A DNA stretch of 64,000 bases from Acidobacteriota bacterium. GTDB lineage: Bacteria; Acidobacteriota; Terriglobia; Bryobacterales; Bryobacteraceae. Position numbers and translations under genes: made by a program. The stretch is taken from the NCBI GenBank assembly GCA_018268715.1, contig JAFDVZ010000003.1:124001-188000 (forward strand), given 5' to 3'. The notes beneath the pieces are model-generated. The model made no database searches. It was not told the DNA's origin and saw only the letters and a list, made by a program, of their open reading frames with translations. Of the stretch, positions 23,215-33,800 are shown piece by piece (position 1 is the stretch's first letter; the number at the start of each line of letters is the position of its first letter).

Positions 23215-25362
23215 CTATTCGTGGTGCTTTTCGTGGCCCTTTTCGTGGCCCTTCTCGCCGCCCTTGCCCTTGCCGAGCTTGTCGCGCTGCTCGCGCAGGA
23301 CGGCCTTGCGGCTCAGCTTGATCTTGTTGCCTTCGAGCGCGAGGACCTTGACCAGGATCTGGTCGCCTTCCTTCAACTCGTCCCGCACGTTCTTGATGCG
23401 GTTTTCCGAGATCTCGCTGATGTGGAGCAGGCCGTCGGTGCCGGGGAAGATTTCGACGAAAGCGCCGAAATCGACCAGGCGGACCACCTTGCCCAGATAG
23501 GTCTTACCGACTTCGGCAACGGCCGCGATGTCGCCGATCATCTGCATGGCGCGTTCGGCGGCGGCGCCGTCGGCGGCGAAGATGTTCACCGTACCGTCGT
23601 CGTTGATGTCGATCTTGCAGCCGGTCTGATCAACGATGCCGCGGATCACCTTGCCTCCCGGACCGATGATCTCGCGGATCTTGTCGGTGGGGACGGTCAT
23701 GGTGAAGATGCGCGGGGCGTACTGCGACAGCGAGGCGCGCGGCTTGTCGAGCGTGGTCGCCATGTGGTCGAGCAACTGGAGACGGGCGCGGCGCGCCTGC
23801 TCAAGCGCCTGGCTCATGATGGCGCTGGTGACGTTGGGCACCTTGATGTCCATCTGCAGCGCGGTGATGCCTTCGCGCGTGCCGGCCACCTTGAAGTCCA
23901 TGTCGCCGTAGTGATCCTCGGCGCCCGCGATGTCGGTGAGGACGGCGTAGTCGGCGCCCTCCATCACCAGGCCCATGGCGATGCCCGCCACCGGGGCCGC
24001 GATCGGCACGCCGGCGTCCATCAGGGCGAGGGTCGCGCCGCAGACGGTGGCCTGGGAGCTCGAACCGTTCGATTCGAGGATGTCGCTGACCACGCGCAGG
24101 GTGTAGGGGAAGGTCTTTTCGTCGGGCACGACGGCGGATAGCGCGCGCTCGGCGAGAGCGCCGTGGCCGATTTCGCGACGGCCGGGGCCGCGCATGAAGC
24201 CGACTTCGCCGACGCTGAACGGCGGGAAGTTGTAGTGCAGCATGAAGCGCTTGGAGGCGACGCTCGGGTCGAGCATCTCCATGCGCTGCTCATCTTCCTT
24301 GGTGCCGAGCGTGGCGGTGACGAGCGCCTGCGTCTCACCGCGGGTGAACAGGGCCGAACCGTGAGTGCGCGGCAGCAGGCCGACTTCGGAGGTCAACTGG
24401 CGGATCTGATCGAACGCGCGGCCGTCGGGACGGCGCTTGTTCTTGAGCATCTGATCGCGGAAGATGCGTTCCTTCAGGCGGTCGAACAGGGCGCCGGCTT
24501 CGGCGGCCCGCTCTTCGGGCGCGATGGCGATGGCCTTGGCGCGCAGTGCGTCGATCTGGCGGTAGCTTTCGAGCTTGGGATGCTTTTCGGTATCCTCGGC
24601 GTCGGTGAGATCGGCGCGGAACTGGTCTTCGATCTGCTTGTAGAGCGTCTCATCGACCGGCGCCGGGGTGTAGACCCACTTGGTCTTGCCGGTCTTGGCG
24701 ACCATTTCCCGGATGGCGGCGCAGATCTTCTTGCAGCACTCGTGGCCGAAGTCGATGGCCTCGACGATTTCGGCTTCGGTGGCGTTGTTCGCGCCGGCTT
24801 CCACCATGACAATGCCGGCTTCGGTGCCGGCGACCACGATGTTAATAGTGGAGTCGCGGCCTTCGTCGTAGGTCGGATTCGCGATCAGTTGACCGCCCAC
24901 GCGGGCTACGCGCACGCCGGCCAGGATGTGCTCGAAGGGGATTTCGGAGATGGCGAGCGCGGCGGCGGCGCCGACAATGGCGAGCGTGCCGGGGTCGCGC
25001 TGGGGATCGGCGGACATGACCATGCCGATCACCTGGACTTCATGACTGAAGCCTTCGGGAAACAGCGGCCGGATCGGACGATCGATCAGGCGGCTGGTGA
25101 GGATTTCCTTTTCCGAGGGACGTCCCTCACGCTTGATGAATCCGCCCGGGATCTTACCGGCGGAGTAGGTGTATTCGCGGTAATCGACGGTAAGCGGAAA
25201 GAACGTGGCCCCAGGCTTCGGCTTTTCGCTTGCGCACGCGGTCACCAGGACCACGGAATCGCCGTCACGGACGACGACAGCGCCATTGGCTTGCTTTGCC
25301 AGCTTGCCGGTTTCGATGGAAATCGATCGACCGCCCAGGTCGATCTCAACGGTATGCAACAT
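23215..25362 (-). CDS. pnp: Polynucleotide phosphorylase
   Basis: Phosphorolytic 3'-5' exoribonuclease of the RNA degradosome. 715 residues from ATG 25362, chosen because AAGGA sits seven bases upstream and it opens MLHTVEIDLGG; an ATG ten codons earlier has none. Two RNase PH domains with the helical linker, KH domain (IIGPGGKVIRGIVDQTGCKIDI), S1 domain (GKVVRLVDFGAFVEIFPGTDGLLHISEIS). The C-terminal tail is unusual: Lys/Gly/Glu/His-rich, ending in GHEK-type repeats. It follows rpsO in the classical order, with a structured leader in between. Confidence 0.97.
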   Translation of the reverse strand: MLHTVEIDLGGRSISIETGKLAKQANGAVVVRDGDSVVLVTACASEKPKPGATFFPLTVDYREYTYSAGKIPGGFIKREGRPSEKEILTSRLIDRPIRPLFPEGFSHEVQVIGMVMSADPQRDPGTLAIVGAAAALAISEIPFEHILAGVRVARVGGQLIANPTYDEGRDSTINIVVAGTEAGIVMVEAGANNATEAEIVEAIDFGHECCKKICAAIREMVAKTGKTKWVYTPAPVDETLYKQIEDQFRADLTDAEDTEKHPKLESYRQIDALRAKAIAIAPEERAAEAGALFDRLKERIFRDQMLKNKRRPDGRAFDQIRQLTSEVGLLPRTHGSALFTRGETQALVTATLGTKEDEQRMEMLDPSVASKRFMLHYNFPPFSVGEVGFMRGPGRREIGHGALAERALSAVVPDEKTFPYTLRVVSDILESNGSSSQATVCGATLALMDAGVPIAAPVAGIAMGLVMEGADYAVLTDIAGAEDHYGDMDFKVAGTREGITALQMDIKVPNVTSAIMSQALEQARRARLQLLDHMATTLDKPRASLSQYAPRIFTMTVPTDKIREIIGPGGKVIRGIVDQTGCKIDINDDGTVNIFAADGAAAERAMQMIGDIAAVAEVGKTYLGKVVRLVDFGAFVEIFPGTDGLLHISEISENRIKNVRDELKEGDQILVKVLALEGNKIKLSRKAVLREQRDKLGKGKGGEKGHEKGHEKHHE

Positions 25363-25380
25363 CAGAGTGTCCTTTAACCT

Positions 25381-25407
25381 GAAGGCGGCCAACCGGTGAT
25401 CGCCTTC
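25381..25407 (-). promoter_or_regulatory. Leader hairpin just upstream of pnp
   Basis: GAAGGCG (25381-25387) pairs perfectly with CGCCTTC (25401-25407) around a 13-base loop, ending about 18 bases before the pnp ATG. In enterobacteria the pnp leader folds into a hairpin cut by RNase III and degraded by PNPase itself (autoregulation); this element has the right position for a similar role, which is inference. Confidence 0.4.
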
Positions 25408-25450
25408 TTGCGTTGATTAAAGAAGACCGGGAGCGACGAAATGGAGGGTC

Positions 25451-25478
25451 GCCGGAGCCCCGCAAGGCGGGTCCCGGC
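25451..25478 (-). promoter_or_regulatory. Second hairpin in the rpsO-pnp intergenic region
   Basis: GCCGG/CCGGC and inner CCCGC/GCGGG arms form a two-part stem between rpsO and pnp. No U-run follows on the minus strand, so it is more likely an mRNA-processing or stability structure than a full terminator. Confidence 0.35.
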
Positions 25479-25521
25479 GGTCGGACGGCGCAATGCCGCC
25501 TCTGTGCCGCGTAGTATACGA

Positions 25522-25791
25522 CTAGCGGCGGATACCCAGACTCTGGATCAGGGTTTGGTATCTCTCCGGATTACGGCTCTTCAAGTAGTTCAGCAGCTTG
25601 CGCCGGCGCGCGATCATCAGAAACAGGCCACCCCTGGAATGATGATCGTTTCGATGCGTCTTAAAATGCTCGGTAAGCTGCAAAATCTGCTGGCTCAGGA
25701 TTGCGACCTGCACCTCTGGCGAACCCGTGTCCGTCTTGTGAAACCGATACTTCGCTATCGTGCTCTGCTTAACTTCGCTCGCCAGTGCCAT
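25522..25791 (-). CDS. rpsO: 30S ribosomal protein S15
   Basis: 89 residues, exact family length. Binds the central domain of 16S rRNA and nucleates platform assembly. Diagnostic segments: KYRFHKTDTGSPEVQVA at 16-32, LTEHFKTHRNDHHSRGGL at 41-58 and RRRKLLNYLKSRNPERY. First gene of rpsO-pnp-tyrS. The 94-base gap to the Uma2 gene must hold the promoter; I see no strong hexamer pair there. Confidence 0.98.
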   Translation of the reverse strand: MALASEVKQSTIAKYRFHKTDTGSPEVQVAILSQQILQLTEHFKTHRNDHHSRGGLFLMIARRRKLLNYLKSRNPERYQTLIQSLGIRR

Positions 25792-25885
25792 TCTCGAATC
25801 GATACTCCTCGTCCTATCTTTAACCGTTTATGTACGAGATCAGGATAGCACGATTGTAACCATGGAGTGGTGGGTTTGGGGAAAT

Positions 25886-26416
25886 TTACTCCCAAATAGA
25901 TTCCAGGGGGAATGGACGGCCGGGAAAAAGGGCGGATTCGAAGGCGGCGGTGTGGCGGCGGGCCGTCGCGTCGTCGCGATATTGCCAGAGAGAACGCGTG
26001 GAGGCGTAAACGGCCCAGACTTCCTGGGCGCCGTGCTCGAGGTAGAGGGCGATTTTACGGTCCAGTTGCTCGGCGGTGTTCGATTCGGAGACAACTTCGA
26101 CGGCCAGCATCGGGGCGCCTTCGAGATAATCGCCGCGCCTATGATCCGGGTATCGCACGCTGGCGTCCGGGACCAGCCAACTCCCCGGGTCCGACCCGAT
26201 CTGGTATCCGGTTTCTATGTAGGCGTCGGCCGGCCGACGGTCGGACGCCGACAACAGGAGCCTCAGGGACTCGTGAATCCGGTGCACCAGATCCATGTGA
26301 AAGAGTTTTGCGGGCGGCACGGCGATGACCTCCCCGAGAATCAGTTCCTGCTTGCCCGGACGCTCGGGCAGGGCGGCGAACTCGGTAAATGTAACGGGCG
26401 CCACGGCGGTCGCCAT
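25886..26416 (-). CDS. Uma2-family (DUF820) restriction-endonuclease-like protein
   Basis: 176 residues. The family pattern is clear: FTEFAALPERPGKQELILGEV at the N-terminus, WLVPDASVRYP at about 79-89 (the Asp is the first PD-(D/E)xK acid) and LAVEVVSESNTAEQLDRKIALYLEHGAQEVWAVY, with Glu of VEVVSES and the downstream Lys completing the nuclease core. These proteins are abundant in cyanobacteria and acidobacteria; their function is not established. It stands alone between rpsO and an enolase-superfamily gene. Confidence 0.9.
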   Translation of the reverse strand: MATAVAPVTFTEFAALPERPGKQELILGEVIAVPPAKLFHMDLVHRIHESLRLLLSASDRRPADAYIETGYQIGSDPGSWLVPDASVRYPDHRRGDYLEGAPMLAVEVVSESNTAEQLDRKIALYLEHGAQEVWAVYASTRSLWQYRDDATARRHTAAFESALFPGRPFPLESIWE

Positions 26417-26478
26417 CTACTCCTCCGGATGACTTCGTTGAACGAGGGGCGACTCCCAACGCCGCCCCTATCGTCATT

Positions 26479-27816
26479 TTACTGCTTGATGATCGTGCCG
26501 TCCCGGCGCCGGATCTCGCCCCAGCCGCCGTTCAGGTTGCCGTAGCGTCCGCCGGGGGTGCTGTAGGGATACTTCGCAGCGGCCTTCTCGTCGACTTCGA
26601 TGCCCCAGCCGGGTTTCTCGTTGGCGTACAGATAGCCGTCCTTCAACACCGGGCAGCCGTCGAAGATCTCGCGCGTCCGGTCGTTGAACGGCGTGTATTC
26701 CTGAACGCCGAAGTTGTAGCAGACCAGGTCGAGCGTGACGTTGGCCGCATGTCCGACCGGACACACGTCGCCGGGGCCGTGCCAGGCCGTCTTCACGCCG
26801 TAAATCTCGCCGAACGCCGCCACCTTGCGCGCGGGGGTGAAGCCGCCCATCTGGGTGACGTGCATGCGCATGTAGTCGATCAGACGCTCCTGGATGAGCG
26901 GGGTCCATTCATGAGGGCTGTTGAAGAGTTCGCCCATGGCGATCGGGGTGGCGCACTGGGAGCGGATCTGGCGGAAATAGGCGATGTCTTCGGGCGACAG
27001 CGAGTCTTCGAGGAAGAACAGATGCAGCGGCTCCACCGCCTTGGCGAATTGCACGGCCTGGTTGGGGCTGTAGCGCTCGTGCATGTCGTGCAGCAGTTCG
27101 ACCTCTTCGCCCAACTGCTTGCGCGCCTCCTCGAGCAGTTTGATGCCGCGGCGCATGGCCACGGCGGGCTCGAACACCGGGCCTTCGTGGAGAACGCCGG
27201 GGATCTTCGCCGCGGCGGTGCGGGCGCCATAGCCGGACATGCCGGGAATACCCACCTGGATGCGCACGTGGCGGAAGCCCTGCTCCATGAACTTGCGGGC
27301 GTTCTCGATGGTTTGGGAGATTTCGGCGCCGTCGGCGTGGGTGTAGCAGTCGGCGGCGTCACGATGCTTGCCGCCCACCAACTGGTAGACGGGCATGCCG
27401 GCCATGCGGCCCTTGATGTCCCACAACGCCTGGTCGACGCCGCTGATGGCGTTGTTCAGCACCGGACCGTTGCGCCAGTAGGAACTGTTGTACATGGCCT
27501 GCCACAGGTCGTCGATGCGGTCGGCCTTCTTGCCGATGAGGAACGGTTTCAGGTAGCGTTCAACGGCCGCGTTCACCAGGTCGGCGCGTTGGGTGAAGGT
27601 GCCGCAGCCGTAGCCGTAGAGGCCGTCCTGGTCGGTGGTGATCTTCACCACGGTGAGGCGCACGCCGGCGGGAGCCGTGGCGATTACGCTCACATCCTTG
27701 ATCTTGGGCGAGGCGAGGCCCCGCGTCGCTCGTTCGGTCTTTTCGTCAGCGGCAAGTTGGCGCGCCGACAGCGCGGCGGCGCCCGCCGCCATCGTGAAGA
27801 AATTTCGCCGTTTCAT
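26479..27816 (-). CDS. Enolase-superfamily sugar-acid dehydratase, RspA/D-mannonate dehydratase type
   Basis: 445 residues with a Tat-like leader (MKRRNFFTMAAGAAAL). Motifs follow the ManD/RspA pattern: HVRIQVGIPGMSGYG, LLHDMHERYSPNQA (metal Asp and catalytic His), FLEDSLSPEDI (metal Glu), AMGELFNSPHEW (metal Glu) and AWHGPGDVCPVGHAAN (His). ManD enzymes dehydrate D-mannonate or D-gluconate to 2-keto-3-deoxygluconate, which would feed the PfkB kinase at 9997; a low-activity RspA-like role is the alternative. An exported form would act on periplasmic sugar acids. It is followed at 26416 by the Uma2 gene. Confidence 0.88.
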   Translation of the reverse strand: MKRRNFFTMAAGAAALSARQLAADEKTERATRGLASPKIKDVSVIATAPAGVRLTVVKITTDQDGLYGYGCGTFTQRADLVNAAVERYLKPFLIGKKADRIDDLWQAMYNSSYWRNGPVLNNAISGVDQALWDIKGRMAGMPVYQLVGGKHRDAADCYTHADGAEISQTIENARKFMEQGFRHVRIQVGIPGMSGYGARTAAAKIPGVLHEGPVFEPAVAMRRGIKLLEEARKQLGEEVELLHDMHERYSPNQAVQFAKAVEPLHLFFLEDSLSPEDIAYFRQIRSQCATPIAMGELFNSPHEWTPLIQERLIDYMRMHVTQMGGFTPARKVAAFGEIYGVKTAWHGPGDVCPVGHAANVTLDLVCYNFGVQEYTPFNDRTREIFDGCPVLKDGYLYANEKPGWGIEVDEKAAAKYPYSTPGGRYGNLNGGWGEIRRRDGTIIKQ

Positions 27817-27884
27817 ATAGGTAGTGCTAATGCCGGGAGGGCGTTAACACGTATATCACAATGACGACGCGCCGCGGGTCAGCG

Positions 27885-29228
<1,344 letters not shown>

Positions 29229-29353
29229 GTTTGGTGCTCTCAGGATGATTTCAGCATATCACGGAGTGCGTAATATGACCCAGCTATGTTTTATCACACT
29301 GTTATGCGCCCCCGCCTGCACAGTCAAGTGATTGAAAACATTAGGAGGCGCCA

Positions 29354-29369
29354 TGGACAGGCGGTTGCA
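29354..29369 (+). promoter_or_regulatory. Sigma-54 (-24/-12) promoter
   Basis: TGGACAGGCGGTTGCA has the invariant GG (29355-29356) and GC (29367-29368) separated by exactly ten bases, with TTGCA as the -12 box; only the -24 box departs from TGGCAC. The expected start site is near 29380, leaving a 20-base leader before ATG 29399. The adjacent divergent gene encodes a sigma-54 activator. Confidence 0.6.
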
Positions 29370-29398
29370 TGGGCGTGTGTCGGAAAGGACCTCACATC

Positions 29399-29668
29399 AT
29401 GAACTTGATTCCACTGGTGGTGAGTTGGGCCGTGTTGGCCACAGCTGTCCTGGCCCTGGCTCTGTATCGCCGAACGGTAGCGCTCAAGGAAGACGATTAT
29501 CTGCACGTCGGCAACGACGTCGCCGCACAGCAGGTCGCGCTGGCAAAGAGGCTGGCGGACATCGATAAGTGGGGGAAGATTCTCACTATCGCCGCGGCTG
29601 TGTTCGGGCTCATCCTACTTGCATTATTCTTGTATAACGGCTGGATGAATCCGCCGAAAGCCGCATAA
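29399..29668 (+). CDS. Small membrane protein of unknown function
   Basis: 89 residues from ATG 29399 (GGAAAGG about ten bases upstream), preferred to an upstream in-frame start that would overlap the -24/-12 promoter. Two membrane helices: about 4-22 (LVVSWAVLATAVLALAL) and 60-82 (LTIAAAVFGLILLALFL), joined by a charged loop KEDDYLHVGNDVAAQQVALAK. It stops 18 bases before the universal stress protein gene, and the two probably form one sigma-54-controlled operon. I do not recognise a named family. Confidence 0.7.
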   Translation: MNLIPLVVSWAVLATAVLALALYRRTVALKEDDYLHVGNDVAAQQVALAKRLADIDKWGKILTIAAAVFGLILLALFLYNGWMNPPKAA

Positions 29669-29686
29669 TCGCATCGAGGTGACACC

Positions 29687-30565
29687 ATGGCCCTACTGGA
29701 GCGCATACTCGTACCCGTCGACTTTTCCGAGCGCTCCCACGGGGCGGCCCGCTACGTCGAAGCGCTCGCCGACAAGAACGAGACCGAGATTTTCCTCGTC
29801 CATGTCACGACGCCCCTCAACTATGAGTTGAGCGCGCTGGACGTTGGCGGGACGGTGCTCAACGAACTCAACGCCGACCGCACGGCGGAGCTGAGCGAGC
29901 AACTGAATCAGTTCGCCGCCGAGGAACTGCGGCCGTACCGCGTGGAGCGCCTGCTGTTCGAGGGCGACCCGGCGAAACGGGTCGTCGAGTTCGCCCACGA
30001 ACGACAGGTGAACCTCATCGTCATGCCCACGCACGGCTACGGTCTGTTCCGCCGCTTTCTGCTAGGGTCGGTAACCGCCAAGGTCCTGCACGACGCGGAA
30101 TGTCCGGTGTGGACCGGCGTGCATCTGGATCAATCGCCCTCCTTCGACCAGATCCGCTTTCGACGAATCGTGGTGGGGGTCGACGTGGTGTGCGTTCCGC
30201 AGGCGTTGCGGGCCATCAGTTGGGCCGCGCAGATGGCCGAGCGCGAAAAAGCCGAGATGGTGATCGTACACGCCTATCCCTCGCTCGAAGGCCGGGCCGG
30301 CGAATACTTCGACCCCAACTGGCGCACCTGCTTCACGCAGGCCGCCAACGACGAAATCCAGAAGATGCAGCAGAAGCTCGGCACCGACGCCGAGCTGGTG
30401 CTCGAATCGGGCGATCCCGCGCAGGTGGTGTGCGATCTCGCCTCGGCTCGACAGGCCGACCTGATGGTGATCGGACGGGGCTCGGCGGCGGGAATGTTCG
30501 GACGCCTGCGGGCCAACGCCTATTCGATTATCCGGCAGTCTCCCTGCCCGGTTGTGAGCGTTTAG
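29687..30565 (+). CDS. Tandem-domain universal stress protein
   Basis: 292 residues made of two UspA folds (about 1-145 and 155-292). Domain 1 opens ERILVPVDFSERS and ends MPTHGYGLFRRFLLGSVTAKVLHDAECPV, matching the ATP-binding G-x2-G-x9-G-S/T pattern. Domain 2 opens RIVVGVDVVC and ends VIGRGSAAGMFGRLRANAYSIIRQSPCPVVSV, where the loop is altered, so perhaps only one domain binds nucleotide. Tandem Usps act in stress survival, including redox and starvation. GAGGTG precedes the ATG. It is cotranscribed with the preceding small membrane protein. Confidence 0.93.
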   Translation: MALLERILVPVDFSERSHGAARYVEALADKNETEIFLVHVTTPLNYELSALDVGGTVLNELNADRTAELSEQLNQFAAEELRPYRVERLLFEGDPAKRVVEFAHERQVNLIVMPTHGYGLFRRFLLGSVTAKVLHDAECPVWTGVHLDQSPSFDQIRFRRIVVGVDVVCVPQALRAISWAAQMAEREKAEMVIVHAYPSLEGRAGEYFDPNWRTCFTQAANDEIQKMQQKLGTDAELVLESGDPAQVVCDLASARQADLMVIGRGSAAGMFGRLRANAYSIIRQSPCPVVSV

Positions 30566-30770
30566 CGGCGGTTTGTAAGGTCGCAACACGATCTTGCCGG
30601 GAGGGCTGACTCCGCATCGATCCACACCCAGGCCCGTGATAACATTACAGTATCGGATTCATTCGTCCTGTTTAGGAATCGCCACCAGCGCGAGCGTGTA
30701 AGGCCAGCGCGAGGTGCGGAGTCCGGTCATTCCGCCCATCGACCCTGGGGCTGCTAACTCCCAACAGTCG

Positions 30771-30786
30771 TGGTACGCCCGGTGCG
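30771..30786 (+). promoter_or_regulatory. Sigma-54 (-24/-12) promoter upstream of receptor gene
   Basis: TGGTACGCCCGGTGCG shows GG (30772-30773) and GC (30784-30785) ten bases apart and TGGTACG against consensus TGGCACG; the -12 box is GTGC rather than TTGC. The predicted start site is about 30 bases before ATG 30825. It lies in the 259-base gap after the stress protein gene, which otherwise holds no recognisable gene. Confidence 0.5.
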
Positions 30787-30824
30787 TCGCGGCGGACACC
30801 ATTCGCTTCAAGGGAAGTATCCAG

Positions 30825-33800
30825 ATGAAAAATCGAGCATTGCTACGCTATTCGGTAGCAATTCTTCTCGGCTTGCCGTCGTTTGGGCAGGTATTCGGCT
30901 CGCTGACCGGGTCCATTCAGGATCCCAGCGGAGCCGCCGTGCCGGGCGCCGAGATTCAACTATTTCTAGCCGGCGGCGTTTCGCCGGTCATCACAGGCAA
31001 AACCAACACTGAAGGGTTGTTTCGGATCACCGCCATCCGCCCCGAGACCTACAAGCTGCGGATCGAGGCGACGGGCTTCAACGAGTTCGTCCAGCCGGGC
31101 CTGGTCATCGCTCCGGCCCGCGAGACATCGCTGCCGCCGCTGAAACTGGAACTCGGCGCGGTGGCGCAGCGGGTCGATGTAACCACCGTGATCGAAAGCG
31201 TCCAGACATCGAACGTGGAAGTGGCCAACACGGTCACCATGACGCAGGTGGCGAAGCTGCCGGTCATCAACCGCAGCCCGCTGAGCCTCATTGGGACTCA
31301 GGCCGGAGTGCTGACGTCGGGCTCCGATTCGACCACCATCAACGGCCAGCGCACCACCTTTAGCAACGTCACGCTCAACGGCGTGAACATCCAGGACAAC
31401 TTCATCCGCACCGGCTCGCTCGACTTCCTTCCGAACCTGCTGCTGATGGGGCAGGTGGCCGAAGTCACCGTCTCGTCATCCAACATGGACGCTTCGCAAT
31501 CGGCGGCCTCCGCGGTGACGTTCCTGACGCCGTCCGGCGGCAACACCTATCACGGCGAGGTGTACTGGTCGAACCGCAACAACGTCGTGGCGGCCAACAC
31601 GTGGTTCAACAACCAGTCCGGCGTGAAACTGCCGTTTCTGAACCAGAACCAGTTGGGCGGATCGGTGAACGGCGCCATCATTAAGGACAAGTGGTTCTTC
31701 TTCGTTAACTACGAGGCGTTTCGGCTGCGGCAGACCTCCTCGGTCACCACCACCATCCCTACCGCCGACGCCCGCAACGGAATCTACACGTATCGCGACC
31801 TGACGGGCGCTGTGCAGAAAGTCAACCTCCTGACGGCGGCCGGCGCATCCATCAACCCCACGGTTGCGCCGATTCTCGCCAAAGTGCCCACGCCCGACAA
31901 GATCAACACCTACAACGTCGGCGACAGTTCGGCGGCGCTGGCCCGCAACACCGGCGGCTACATGTTCCTGACCCGCTACAACCGGACGCGCGACAACGTC
32001 ACCGGGACCACCGACTACGTGCTCAGCATGAAGCACAACTTCAACGCCACTTTCAGTTGGAACCGGGATATCCTGGACCGGGTCGATAGCAGCATCTTCA
32101 ACGATTATTCGCTGGTCCCCAAGGTCTCCAATGACGATACGGCAAAGCTGTTCACCATGGCCTGGCGCTGGGCGCCAACGCCGACGCTGACCAACGAACT
32201 CCGCGGCGGGCTCAACTTCGCGCCGGCCGTGTTCGCCACCAGCGAACAGTTCCCGTCCTCCATCATCGATGGCTTCGTGTGGAACAACCCGCTCAACACA
32301 TTCCGCGCGCAGGGCCGCAACACCAGGACCTATAACCTGAACGACAACGCGTCGTGGGTGAAGGGCAAGCATTTCGTCAAGTTCGGATTCTCCTTCCAGG
32401 ACATCCGCACGGCGCCCTATAACGACGCCGGCATCACGCCGACGTACACCATCGGCATGGGCGCCGGCCACCAGGGCCTGGTCTCGAGCCAGTTCCCCGG
32501 CGGCATCAGCTCCACGGACCTGACCGGCGCCAACAACCTGCTAGCCAGCCTCACCGGCGCCTTGACCAGTTCGTCGCAAACGTTCAACATCACCAGCACC
32601 AACTCCGGCTACGTGAACGGCGCCACGAACCTCCGCAACTTCATCTACGACAACTACGCGTTCTACATCCAGGACAACTGGCGCCTGCGCCGCAACTTCA
32701 CGCTGGAAGCCGGCCTGCGGTATGAGTACTTCACCCCGCTCCGCGAACGGGACAATCTCGAGATCTTCCCGAACGTCGTGAACAACGATCCGGTGGCCAC
32801 GATGCTGAATCCGAACGCGACCTTCAACTTCGTGAACGGCGGTATGTACAAGGCCGACAAAAAGGACTTCGGCCCGCGCATCGGCTTCGCCTGGGACCTC
32901 AAGGGCGATGGCAAAACCGCCATCCGCGGCGGCTACGGCATCTATTTTGTGAACGACAGCGTCATCACGACGGTCCGCAACAACGTGGAAACAAACGCCG
33001 GGATCCAGGCCACGGCGACGGCCAGCGGTTTGAAATCGTTCGCCGACAGCCCGACACCCGTCGTCACTCCGACGTACAAGATGCCGCGCAGCCTCTACGA
33101 CAATTATCTGATCAGCACCTCCAACGCCTTCGGCCTGGTGAATCCGAACCTCAAGACGCCGTACGTGGGGCAGTACAGCCTGTCGGTTCAGCACGACTTC
33201 AAGGGGAACGTGCTGAGCGTCGCCTATGTGGGCAACCATGGCACCAAGCTGCTGCGCGGCATCGACTACAACCAGGTGACGATCAAGCAGAACGGCTTCC
33301 TGGCCGACTTCCTGCGCGCGCAGAACAACGGCTGGCTGGCGATGGGGGCCACCGGCAAATTCAACCCGGCCTTCAATTCGAGCATCGCGGGCAGCCAACC
33401 CCTCACCATTTTTCCGACGATGCCGAGCGGCGGGTACCTGACGAACTCCTCCGTGCTGACCTACCTCCAACAGAGCCAGGTCGGGCAGTTGGCCTACTTC
33501 TACCAGGTGAACGCAGTCAACGGGAACATGAATTTCTTCACCAACCCGTACACGCTGGGCGCCAACTACATCAACAACGGCTCGGATTCCTCCTATAACA
33601 GCCTTCAGGTGGACGTCCGCCGCCGCACCGCCGCCGGGCTGACGCTACAGGGCAACTACACGTGGTCGAAGGTGCTTTCCAACAGCACCGGCGACACGCA
33701 GTTCAACTTCGAGCCGCTGCTGGACAACGACAACCCCGGCGCCGAACGCGCGCCCGCGCCGTTCGACCTGCGCCACGTGTTCAAGGCCAACGCCGTTTGG

